A DNA stretch of 11,753 nt. It comes from JAVEYA01 sp034003745 (GTDB lineage Bacteria; Bacillota; Peptococcia; DRI-13; PHAD01). Positions within the stretch are counted from its first letter, which is position 1. Each line of letters begins with the position of its first letter. This document shows, in pieces, positions 1 to 5,926 of the stretch. Position numbers and translations under genes: made by a program. The notes under the pieces are model-generated. The model searched no databases and had not been told where the DNA came from. It saw only the letters and a list, made by a program, of their open reading frames with translations. Location: NCBI GenBank assembly GCA_034003745.1, contig JAVEYA010000076.1:1-11753 (forward strand), read 5' to 3'.

Positions 1-1
1 A

Positions 2-1021
2 CTACGCCATAATATTGCGGAAAAGCTGAGACGCTCCGTCCTGCAAGATATCATAAACCGGTACGGTAAGCGCCCTTTTCATTTTATCCAGCAATTCATC
101 CTTATCCACATAAGCTTCGGCATAAACGGCTGAACGAAAATCATAGAGCGGATAATAAGGATTGACGGTCACTGCCGCAAGACGCACTGCTTTGAGCACG
201 CCGACTTTAACCTGCTCCCGCGCCAGGATATGCAAGGACTGTGCGGTGACGGCCAAATTACCGCTTAATAAGAGTTTGACCGCGTCGGAAAAAACAATCG
301 TTTTCCCACGCCAGGCGCCCTCGGCCTCCACACAGGCCTGGGCCAGCCGGCGCAAACTGTCCTGGCTGATCAAGCCCTCGAGGACAGCCCCCTCTTGTTC
401 TTCCAGACAGGCCGCAACCTCCGCAATCCGACCCTCTTCCAGAATGTTAACAAAACGGCAGCTCACAGTCAATACAGCCTCCCGGGGCAACTGAAAGAAT
501 TGGGTGATGATCTTTGCTTCTTCCGCCAGACGGCCAAGCTGGGTCGTACGGGCGGCGCCGGTAGTCAAGACAAGGCCATCCGTCTCTACCATAGGGGCCA
601 TCCGGTTCAAGGCGCCATCCACAAAAACCAGGGCAGCGCCCTCTTCAATCAGGATCTCGATAATACGACGCAAATCGCTGGCTTTATTCGGTCCGGCTGC
701 TACTAAGAGCCCCGCTTCCGTCACACGGCCGATGATAATTTTTCCTAAAGGCGTACTGACGGCGGTAGTACGCAGTATTTCCAGGCGGCAAGTGCTTACT
801 TCCAGGCAGCGGGAAGCTACCGCAACCAATAGACCGGGTGTAGCCTGAATACGCGGTTTGGGGAGACCGGTGACATTATCGACGGACTCCCCGTCATAAC
901 CGATACTGGTCAGGGCATGGATAATGCCCTGGATTCGCGCTTCCTTCAACAGTTCAATCATTGCAGTGGTCTTGCCGGTATTTTTGGCGGTCCCCGCTAC
1001 GCCGATTACCCGTGGACGCAT
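2..1021 (-). CDS. P-loop NTPase, possible KamB-like aminomutase reactivase
   Basis: Complete 339-residue protein. Its ATG directly follows the TAA of the mutase gene with no gap, so translation is probably coupled. The N-terminus has a Walker A loop of the GxxKNxGKT type (G10 to T18, catalytic-type K17). A hydrophobic strand ending in Asp (LVFVD, D135) could serve as Walker B. A segment at residues 38-58 (TSIGYDGE...LPKPRI) is what I remember from KamB proteins, which together with KamC reactivate lysine 5,6-aminomutase; I could not verify this by alignment. No membrane segment or signal peptide is seen. The position right after a cobalamin mutase supports a chaperone or reactivase that removes damaged cofactor at the cost of nucleotide. 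It is not MutL, which is a larger actin-fold protein. A KamC-like partner is not in the window and could lie beyond position 1. The P-loop fold is firm; the specific role is inference. Confidence 0.8.
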   Translation of the reverse strand: MRPRVIGVAGTAKNTGKTTAMIELLKEARIQGIIHALTSIGYDGESVDNVTGLPKPRIQATPGLLVAVASRCLEVSTCRLEILRTTAVSTPLGKIIIGRVTEAGLLVAAGPNKASDLRRIIEILIEEGAALVFVDGALNRMAPMVETDGLVLTTGAARTTQLGRLAEEAKIITQFFQLPREAVLTVSCRFVNILEEGRIAEVAACLEEQEGAVLEGLISQDSLRRLAQACVEAEGAWRGKTIVFSDAVKLLLSGNLAVTAQSLHILAREQVKVGVLKAVRLAAVTVNPYYPLYDFRSAVYAEAYVDKDELLDKMKRALTVPVYDILQDGASQLFRNIMA

Positions 1022-2842
1022 TTAATCGATACTCCTGACTGAGCTTTTGCCGGCCCGGCCGGGATAAACCCCGTCGTCGCGGCTGCCCAGCAATCCGTCA
1101 AACAAGGCCTGAACAAAGTCGCCTTTGGCGGCGACCTCCGTCAATACTTGCTCGATGCCCCGCGTTATTTCAGCGCTCCAATGCGCGGCATCCTCCGTAG
1201 GCTGAATTCCTGCCTGCCCCAAAAACCGAAAAGTTTCCGCCACGCCGCGCAGGGTGTCTATTTTCGAGGGTACGCTGATGGCCCCGCCGGAATAAGCCTC
1301 ATCAGAAGAGGCAATAGAGATGGCGTCGATGCCCAAACTTGCCGCCAGCATAGCATGCACTGAAGTTGCCACCGACGACTGCACCCGGTCCTCGGTCTGG
1401 GTCAGGAAGGCTATCGGCGCCCCTGCCCAAATAGGTGCGTCAACGATGCCGCGCAGGCACATAATTTTGGCGGCGTTAAAGTCCACATAGTTATCCCGCA
1501 TCTGGCCGCTGATCATGACCTCGGGCGAATAGGCAAATAGCGGCTGTAAGACCGGCTTGGCGCCCAATCTTACCGCCAGGTCGGCTACGATCAGCATACC
1601 GGCGAAGGCTTTATAGGCCGGAACGCCGGCCAATTCTTCATTGGTTACGACATCAAAGGGCATCTGATATTTGACTGCGTATTTCATGGCATGGAAGCCA
1701 TCCACTGTCAGCCGGGCCGGGTCGGTTCCCGCAGCCAGAGAGCCATAGCAGATATTGATCTTGGTCATATCTGCGCCAATTTTTCCGGCCAGTACCACCG
1801 TTTCCGGGGTATTCAGCCCCCGGTGGGCCCGCACCTGCCACAAGGTTTCATGTTCCAGGGAATTTTTGATCCTAAGAAGGTTTTGCGGCGTAATGACCGT
1901 TCCGTCCTCCGCGTGGGTCAGATCGCCTTCCATGAAGCCTTCCATCCGGGCGCCCCAGGATGGGTCAAAATGTACGACGCCGTCCGCGCCCCAGGCTTCG
2001 CTGGCTTTGATATGCGTAATGTCCATTAACGGGCAGCCCGTGCCGTACTGGTTCCAGACTACGGGAAATTTTCTTCCGTGCTGGAGGGTTGGGGTTTTCA
2101 TCCGGCCTTTCACGGAAGCAATGTAGCGGGCATACTCCTCGCGTTCCCGCTCAGTCAATTCCCGGGTCTTGGGATGAAGTATCCCGGAGGTGTAATACTC
2201 ACGGGGGAGCTGCTCGCAGTGTTGAATGTACTTTTCAATAAAGCGCTCGTTCTTCTCCCCTTTTAAAAAGGCCTGATAATCCCACAGCTCTTCGCGTAAA
2301 ATGGCCCGCTCCACGCCTGGAGAGGTTTTGTCCGCGGCCCAGCCAATGATTTGCGTACTGATTTGCTCCAATAAAGAAGCAATTTTTTCGTTCTTATATA
2401 TATAGCTATAACCGGCGGTTATATCTTTCTTTTCCTTTTTGATCAGACTGTCTTCCGGGTGATATTCCCGGCCTTCCACAAAAGCCACGGCTTCTTCCAC
2501 CGTGGTGCCCGGCCCGAAGCCGGCGTCAAATCCTAATTCCGCGGCCAATTCCGGACTGATGGCCATGCCGCCGATACCGATACGCATCTTCTCTCTGATT
2601 CCGGCAGCATCCAGAAGATCGATAAACCTGGCTAACAGTTCCGCCACATTATAGCCCAAGGTACGGCTGATTAAGAGCGTGCCAAAGTCTTGCTCCAGCG
2701 CAATACGGATGATTTCCTCCATGGGCAGATCAGGGGGCAGGATGTGCGTAGTAATGCCTCTTTCCGTCAGGCCCTTATTAATCATTTTCAAACCAATATC
2801 ATGCACGGGATCCAAAGGCGCCAGCAGAACCTTATAGGCCAT
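1022..2842 (-). CDS. single-chain B12-dependent aminomutase-like protein (KamDE/OraSE-related)
   Basis: Protein of 606 residues; its ATG overlaps the previous stop (TAATG). Residues 1-125 form a cobalamin-binding Rossmann domain: H14 and G17 of the HxxG element, LISRTL (57-62), GIGG (89-92) and GFDAGFGPG (104-112). The last is a hallmark I recognise from KamE, the lysine 5,6-aminomutase beta subunit. Residues 173-183 (TSPGVERAILR) match the T-x-S-x-ER motif of the KamD N-terminus and of OraS. Residues 250-545 read as the TIM barrel, with ADMTKINICYG and the downstream Ala-rich helices resembling KamD, and more distantly GlmE. Order is therefore B12 domain, OraS-like segment, barrel, all in one chain, whereas OraE carries its B12 domain at the C-terminus. 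The Asp usually two before His is Pro12, with Asp at 11. The PLP lysine sits at His+11 in KamE and OraE; here His+11 is Leu25 and the nearest candidate is K23. Substrate unknown; a 1,2-amino shift is the favoured reaction. Confidence 0.85.
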   Translation of the reverse strand: MAYKVLLAPLDPVHDIGLKMINKGLTERGITTHILPPDLPMEEIIRIALEQDFGTLLISRTLGYNVAELLARFIDLLDAAGIREKMRIGIGGMAISPELAAELGFDAGFGPGTTVEEAVAFVEGREYHPEDSLIKKEKKDITAGYSYIYKNEKIASLLEQISTQIIGWAADKTSPGVERAILREELWDYQAFLKGEKNERFIEKYIQHCEQLPREYYTSGILHPKTRELTEREREEYARYIASVKGRMKTPTLQHGRKFPVVWNQYGTGCPLMDITHIKASEAWGADGVVHFDPSWGARMEGFMEGDLTHAEDGTVITPQNLLRIKNSLEHETLWQVRAHRGLNTPETVVLAGKIGADMTKINICYGSLAAGTDPARLTVDGFHAMKYAVKYQMPFDVVTNEELAGVPAYKAFAGMLIVADLAVRLGAKPVLQPLFAYSPEVMISGQMRDNYVDFNAAKIMCLRGIVDAPIWAGAPIAFLTQTEDRVQSSVATSVHAMLAASLGIDAISIASSDEAYSGGAISVPSKIDTLRGVAETFRFLGQAGIQPTEDAAHWSAEITRGIEQVLTEVAAKGDFVQALFDGLLGSRDDGVYPGRAGKSSVRSID

Positions 2843-3084
2843 TAATGTTCCCCCTCCCTCTTCTCCATCCAGCCGTATTGATCTCCGGGATTATGCGCGT
2901 AGATTCTGACCCTGACCCGGGCCCCCGGGCCGCTTTGCTGCAGAAAAACAATGCTGCCGTGTTCAAATCCCAACTCCTTTACCAGCTGCAAAGCCATACT
3001 CTTGGCTTCCTCTTCATTGGCGCAAATAAAGAATGTTTCAAAATCCAAAGCATCTACGATTTTATTTAATACCGCCGTCATCAT
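2842..3084 (-). CDS. small protein of unknown function in the mutase operon
   Basis: Protein of 80 residues. A longer frame reaches a GTG at 3135, but that codon sits at the edge of a hairpin. A clear GGGAGG lies 5 nt before the ATG at 3084 (8 nt before a second ATG at 3081), so I start it there. Its stop overlaps the mutase start (TAATG), which argues for coupled, near-equal production. The sequence has an N-terminal helix-like stretch, then FETFFICANEEEAKS, then a hydrophobic strand with SIVFLQQSGPGARVRVRIY and a polar end. It has a predicted soluble alpha/beta look and lacks Cys pairs, a signal peptide or membrane segments. It does not resemble OraS, OrtA or GlmS. A small subunit, carrier or stabiliser for the neighbouring mutase or PLP enzyme is possible, but that rests on position only. 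Confidence 0.75.
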   Translation of the reverse strand: MMTAVLNKIVDALDFETFFICANEEEAKSMALQLVKELGFEHGSIVFLQQSGPGARVRVRIYAHNPGDQYGWMEKREGEH

Positions 3085-3134
3085 CCTTACCTCCCAACTT
3101 TCCCGGCTATCTTCTTTCGCTAAACGATGATACA

Positions 3135-3166
3135 CGGAGGGCGGTGAATGAATTCATCGCCCTCCG
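3135..3166 (-). repeat. intercistronic hairpin
   Basis: Near-perfect 32-bp palindrome between the PLP-enzyme gene and the small gene. Outer arms CGGAGGGCG and CGCCCTCCG pair over 9 bp; after one mismatch a further 4-5 bp pair around the centre. No T-run follows in the direction of transcription, so it is not a standard intrinsic terminator. It could block 3'-to-5' decay and so raise the level of the upstream PLP-enzyme mRNA, or it could partly attenuate the mutase genes. Confidence 0.75.
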
Positions 3167-3180
3167 CATAATATCAGGAA

Positions 3181-4635
3181 TTAAATACCGACTGCTTTGC
3201 AGGTAATCTCAATCAGGCTGACCAGGGCCTTAATGGCATATCTGGCAGCTTCGGGAATCAGATTGCCGTCCTCGTCCGTGGTGGCAAGTCCTGTGGAAAC
3301 ATAGATATTTCCGTCATAGGCAATCGTCGGGATGACGCCGAATTTATTCATACCGACCTGGAAGATGTTGGTGCCGGCATACATATCTTCGATGGAGAAA
3401 ATCGGAATACCCATCTTGCCGTCTTTCCAGGTGCCTTCATAGTTGATTTCCACAGCCGTGGAGTTGTAGACCTTGGTGATTTTGATGCCGGGGAAGCGGC
3501 TGATAAGGCCTTTGAACTCCTCTACAATGATATTGTAGAGGTCATCCACCGGCTTGGTCAATACTTCCGGCTTATCCCGCAGGACCTTCAGGGCCTGAAT
3601 CTGGGTCAGGAGCGCTTCCTTGCCGGGGTCAAAGGCTACATAAGCCGCTTTGCCGTAGGAGGCGGTAGTGCCGTAACGGTCCCCGTGCATACCCATGGCC
3701 CGGCGGATCGATACCATGATATCATCGCGGCCGATGACCAGACCGCTGGTAGCGGAGCCGGTAGCCTTGTCCATACTGAAAATCATCGCGTCGCAGCCGA
3801 CTTTCACGGGATTTACGCCGACAAAGGGCAGGCCCCAGGCATTGTCGATAACATACGGCACGTTATAGGATTGGGCAATCTGCGCTATATTTTTCAGCAT
3901 AACCGGGGTTCCCTCGTTATCCTGCGCCGCGTAGCCGTAGCCGGGGCTGGGATAGCACATCGAGGTGAAACCGGTCAGCATGGTTTTGTGAATATCGGCA
4001 TGCTTTTCCAGATTCTTTTTGGAGCCCTCGGGATCCACCTCAGTCAGCATCGGTACCGGCCACTGTTTAATACCGTGTATTTCGTATCTGGCTCCGGCCA
4101 GCGGTACGATAACCGTATCCAGGTTGTTCTGACGCTTGCCGTAGAAGCCTAACTCGCCGGGGGTGGAACCGCGGTCGGCGATAAAGTCCTTGTATTTAGC
4201 GGGGAAAGGACGACCGTAACCGGCCTGGTGATGCATGTGTTTTTCCAGGGGCGCAATATAACGGGCGCGGTAGTTGTCGCCGCGTCCCAGCGCCGGCGGA
4301 GTGAATAAGGAGTCAAAAGTGACCCATAACCCTGCTTCGCAGGTGTTGACCGGCGCAGCATCCCACTCGTCGCCATAGACGTCTTTGACGATTTCCCTGA
4401 TTTCATCTACCAGTTTGGCCAGCGGGATAACTTCCTTGGCCCCTTTTTCGCTGGCTTCCATGATGTCTTTTCTCAACGGCGCCGGGCAACCGGAGATGGC
4501 GCCGGTCAAACCGAATTTGCCGTAAAGTTCTTTGGGAATTCCAATTTCCTTGCCGGATTGTTCCGCTTCAGCATAGATTTGCGGAATCTTAGCCAACAAA
4601 TCCCGGTACATCTGAAACTTGTACTTGTAACCCAT
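3181..4635 (-). CDS. fold-type I PLP enzyme, SepSecS (SLA/LP)-like
   Basis: Protein of 484 residues with an ideal AAGGAGG 8 nt before its ATG, 17 nt after the RidA gene. YVIDNAWG (261-268) supplies the Asp264 expected to pair with the PLP ring nitrogen. CDAMIFSMDK (281-290) supplies the candidate Schiff-base Lys290. Both motifs resemble the SepSecS/SLA-LP branch (NNAYG and QSxDKN in those proteins). A Gly/Ser/Thr-rich stretch follows the lysine. The middle has unusual aromatic and His-rich stretches (EKHMHHQAGYGRPFP near 131-145). No signal peptide or membrane segment. Selenocysteine synthesis is unlikely given the operon, and bacteria normally use SelA for that step. A lyase, beta-eliminase or transferase acting on the mutase product or its precursor is more likely, with RidA taking up the enamine or imine released. 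Exact reaction unknown. Confidence 0.85.
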   Translation of the reverse strand: MGYKYKFQMYRDLLAKIPQIYAEAEQSGKEIGIPKELYGKFGLTGAISGCPAPLRKDIMEASEKGAKEVIPLAKLVDEIREIVKDVYGDEWDAAPVNTCEAGLWVTFDSLFTPPALGRGDNYRARYIAPLEKHMHHQAGYGRPFPAKYKDFIADRGSTPGELGFYGKRQNNLDTVIVPLAGARYEIHGIKQWPVPMLTEVDPEGSKKNLEKHADIHKTMLTGFTSMCYPSPGYGYAAQDNEGTPVMLKNIAQIAQSYNVPYVIDNAWGLPFVGVNPVKVGCDAMIFSMDKATGSATSGLVIGRDDIMVSIRRAMGMHGDRYGTTASYGKAAYVAFDPGKEALLTQIQALKVLRDKPEVLTKPVDDLYNIIVEEFKGLISRFPGIKITKVYNSTAVEINYEGTWKDGKMGIPIFSIEDMYAGTNIFQVGMNKFGVIPTIAYDGNIYVSTGLATTDEDGNLIPEAARYAIKALVSLIEITCKAVGI

Positions 4636-4652
4636 TTTTAAATCCTCCTTAT

Positions 4653-5114
4653 TTAATCTCTGACTTTAACGATTAACTCCACTTCGCACGCCGCGTTTAT
4701 CGGCAGTTCGTTAACGCCGACGGCAGCGCGGGCATGGATTCCTTTATCACCGAAAACTTCTTTCAATAACTCGCTCGCCCCGTTGATGACCTTGGGCTGC
4801 ATGTTAAAATCAGGCGCACTGGCCACAAAGCCGTTTACCTTGATTACTTGTTCCACTTTATCGAGATCGCCGGTTAAGTCTTTGATAATACTCAAGCAAT
4901 TCAACACGCAAACCTTGGCCGCTTCATAACCTTCCTGTTCGGTTAAGTCCTTGCCGACTTTACCCTTATACTTCAATTCCCCTTTTACCAGCGGAATCTG
5001 ACCCGATGTGTAAATCACGTTATCCGCTTTCACGCCGGGCACATACGCCGCCAGCGGTTTCGGTACATCCGGAAGCTCCAGCCCCATTGCTTTGATTTTC
5101 TCTTCAACTTTCAC
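4653..5114 (-). CDS. RidA-family imine/enamine deaminase (extended subfamily)
   Basis: RidA proteins hydrolyse reactive imines and enamines released by PLP enzymes. This copy is 153 residues, longer than the archetypal 125-130, with the N-terminal extension (LELPDVPKPLAAYVPGV) typical of the longer bacterial subfamily. Core motifs are present: YTSGQIP (35-41), the Arg of HARAAVGV (R129), which in RidA contacts the carboxylate, and the C-terminal Glu region (CEVEL). An upstream in-frame GTG at 5123 is adjacent to the purine tract with no room for ribosome binding. The GTG at 5114 has AAGGGGGTG 6 nt ahead, so I use it. Directly upstream of a PLP enzyme, it probably protects against or processes that enzyme's imine product. 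Confidence 0.92.
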   Translation of the reverse strand: MKVEEKIKAMGLELPDVPKPLAAYVPGVKADNVIYTSGQIPLVKGELKYKGKVGKDLTEQEGYEAAKVCVLNCLSIIKDLTGDLDKVEQVIKVNGFVASAPDFNMQPKVINGASELLKEVFGDKGIHARAAVGVNELPINAACEVELIVKVRD

Positions 5115-5123
5115 TATTGACAC

Positions 5124-5253
5124 CCCCTTTCTTTATATTAGACTTTAAGAGATCGTTCAGAATTGTTCAGATGCCAGACCGTCCGAGATTTGGTACCGGA
5201 GCGTACTGGGTTCGTACGTGAGGACGCCTGATTGATGGACAGCAACGCAGATG
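5124..5253 (-). other. intergenic spacer with possible dispersed repeat
   Basis: This spacer is far larger than most gaps in the operon. It contains a small hairpin CGTAC-TGGGTTC-GTACG (5202-5218) and two GTTCAG copies 10 nt apart (5155-5160 and 5165-5170). No intrinsic terminator or convincing promoter was found. The overall sequence reminds me of intergenic repeats in other anaerobic Firmicutes, but this is memory only. A 39-codon open frame runs through it without a ribosome binding site, so it is not called as a gene. Confidence 0.4.
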
Positions 5254-5700
5254 TCACTTATGGAGGCCGTATTGGCGGAAGACACAGCTATCGCCCAACT
5301 GCACAGACAATTCTACGCCGGTTTGTCTTGCTGCACTTTTGATCACGATGTTTAGATGATTGGGCATATGCGTTTCATCAAAACCGGCCACTGTCCCAAT
5401 CAGTTTGTCCGCTACGGTGAGCGTATCCCCTGCTACCATGACGCTGCCCTGTTCAATCTCCATAAAGCCCAGATAGGCCACTTTATTGACCTGCGAGCCC
5501 GGACCGGCTTCCTCATCAGTGATGATTAATTCATGAATTTCATTTTTGCAGACGCATCTGGAAATCTGCTTGATCAGGCTTAGGCCCCGCTCTTCAATTT
5601 TTCCATCCAAGATCGTAATTATCTTTCCCTTTACATCATTTTTCATTACATAAGGATTCTTGTCAAACATTCCTGCGCTATAAGGGTCGGTCAAGTTCAA
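5254..5700 (-). CDS. conserved small protein, glucitol PTS IIA-like C-terminal half
   Basis: First gene of the operon, 148 residues, probably starting at TTG with GGGAGG 8 nt upstream and a second GGAGG closer; an internal ATG at codon 11 is an alternative. The second half (GDTLTVADKLIGTVAGFDETHMPNHLNIV, reading 91-119 in parts) resembles the beta-rich end of glucitol-type EIIA (SrlB). The expected phospho-His of the HPG element appears as Gly in GPG (66-68). A phosphotransfer role is therefore doubtful. I believe a family of unknown function (possibly DUF6917) has this pattern, but cannot confirm. The middle, ISRCVCKNEIHELIITDEEAGPG, has a Cys-x-Cys. No PTS genes are nearby. It may be a small-molecule sensor or an accessory subunit of the catabolic enzymes. 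Function unknown. Confidence 0.8.
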   Translation of the reverse strand: MNLTDPYSAGMFDKNPYVMKNDVKGKIITILDGKIEERGLSLIKQISRCVCKNEIHELIITDEEAGPGSQVNKVAYLGFMEIEQGSVMVAGDTLTVADKLIGTVAGFDETHMPNHLNIVIKSAARQTGVELSVQLGDSCVFRQYGLHK

Positions 5701-5712
5701 TCCACCTCCCTC

Positions 5713-5733
5713 CCACTCATCTTAGATGAGTGG
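5713..5733. promoter_or_regulatory. perfect 21-bp palindrome, probable operator
   Basis: CCACTCATCT and AGATGAGTGG flank a single central T. It lies about 4-25 nt downstream of the predicted transcription start of the minus-strand operon and just before its ribosome binding site. That is a standard place for a repressor. Folded in RNA it could also hide the start region. No second copy was noticed in the window, so the cognate regulator is unknown. Confidence 0.7.
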
Positions 5734-5743
5734 CTTTATAATC

Positions 5744-5772
5744 ATCATACACCTTATTATGAAAAAATGTAA
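5744..5772 (-). promoter_or_regulatory. sigma-A-type promoter of the mutase operon
   Basis: On the minus strand, -35 TTACAT (5767-5772), a 17-bp spacer and -10 TATGAT (5744-5749). The spacing is ideal and both boxes differ little from consensus. Transcription would start near 5737 and run into the first gene. Confidence 0.65.
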
Positions 5773-5795
5773 CCCAAAATAATATGTTTTTTAAA

Positions 5796-5822
5796 AAATT
5801 TATCTAAATTTAAGTTAAATTT
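5796..5822. promoter_or_regulatory. phased AAATTT tracts (possible bent DNA/UP region)
   Basis: Three AAATTT copies begin at 5796, 5806 and 5817, about one helical turn apart, inside a very AT-rich block. They lie about 60-85 nt upstream of the minus-strand start. Phased A-tracts curve DNA and can aid RNA polymerase or bind nucleoid proteins. Confidence 0.45.
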
Positions 5823-5862
5823 CTCCCTCGGGCCAACTTCTGATAATTTGCCAGGTTTTCTC

Positions 5863-5891
5863 TGGTCAGATACGCTTACGAATGATAAAAT
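5863..5891 (+). promoter_or_regulatory. candidate promoter of the fused TRAP permease gene
   Basis: TGGTCA (5863-5868), a 17-bp spacer and TAAAAT (5886-5891). A TATAAT also occurs at 5893-5898 but without a clear -35 box. If either is right, the ATG at 5882 lies upstream of the transcription start, which supports the TTG start at 5927. Confidence 0.35.
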
Positions 5892-5926
5892 ATATAATTA
5901 TAGACAAACTGAGGGGAGGAAGGAAA

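Noticed and set aside
162..848. Several plus-strand open frames of 100-115 codons
   Set aside because: They lie opposite the P-loop protein gene, have no ribosome binding sites and give low-complexity Ser/Arg/Thr-rich products.
2..1021. MutL-type protein
   Set aside because: The protein has a P-loop, not an actin-like ATPase fold, and is shorter than MutL.
1022..2842. Glutamate mutase (GlmES) as the identity of the mutase
   Set aside because: The barrel has some resemblance, but the GFDAGFGPG motif and the OraS/KamD-like ER motif point to the aminomutase branch.
3085..3135. N-terminal extension of the small protein to a GTG
   Set aside because: The GTG lies at the hairpin edge without a ribosome binding site, while GGGAGG precedes the internal ATGs.
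3181..4635. Selenocysteine synthesis enzyme
   Set aside because: Only motif-level likeness; the operon is catabolic and bacteria use SelA for this step.
5140..5253. 39-codon frame starting at a GTG just after the first operon gene
   Set aside because: No ribosome binding site, no recognisable product, and it overlaps the possible repeat.
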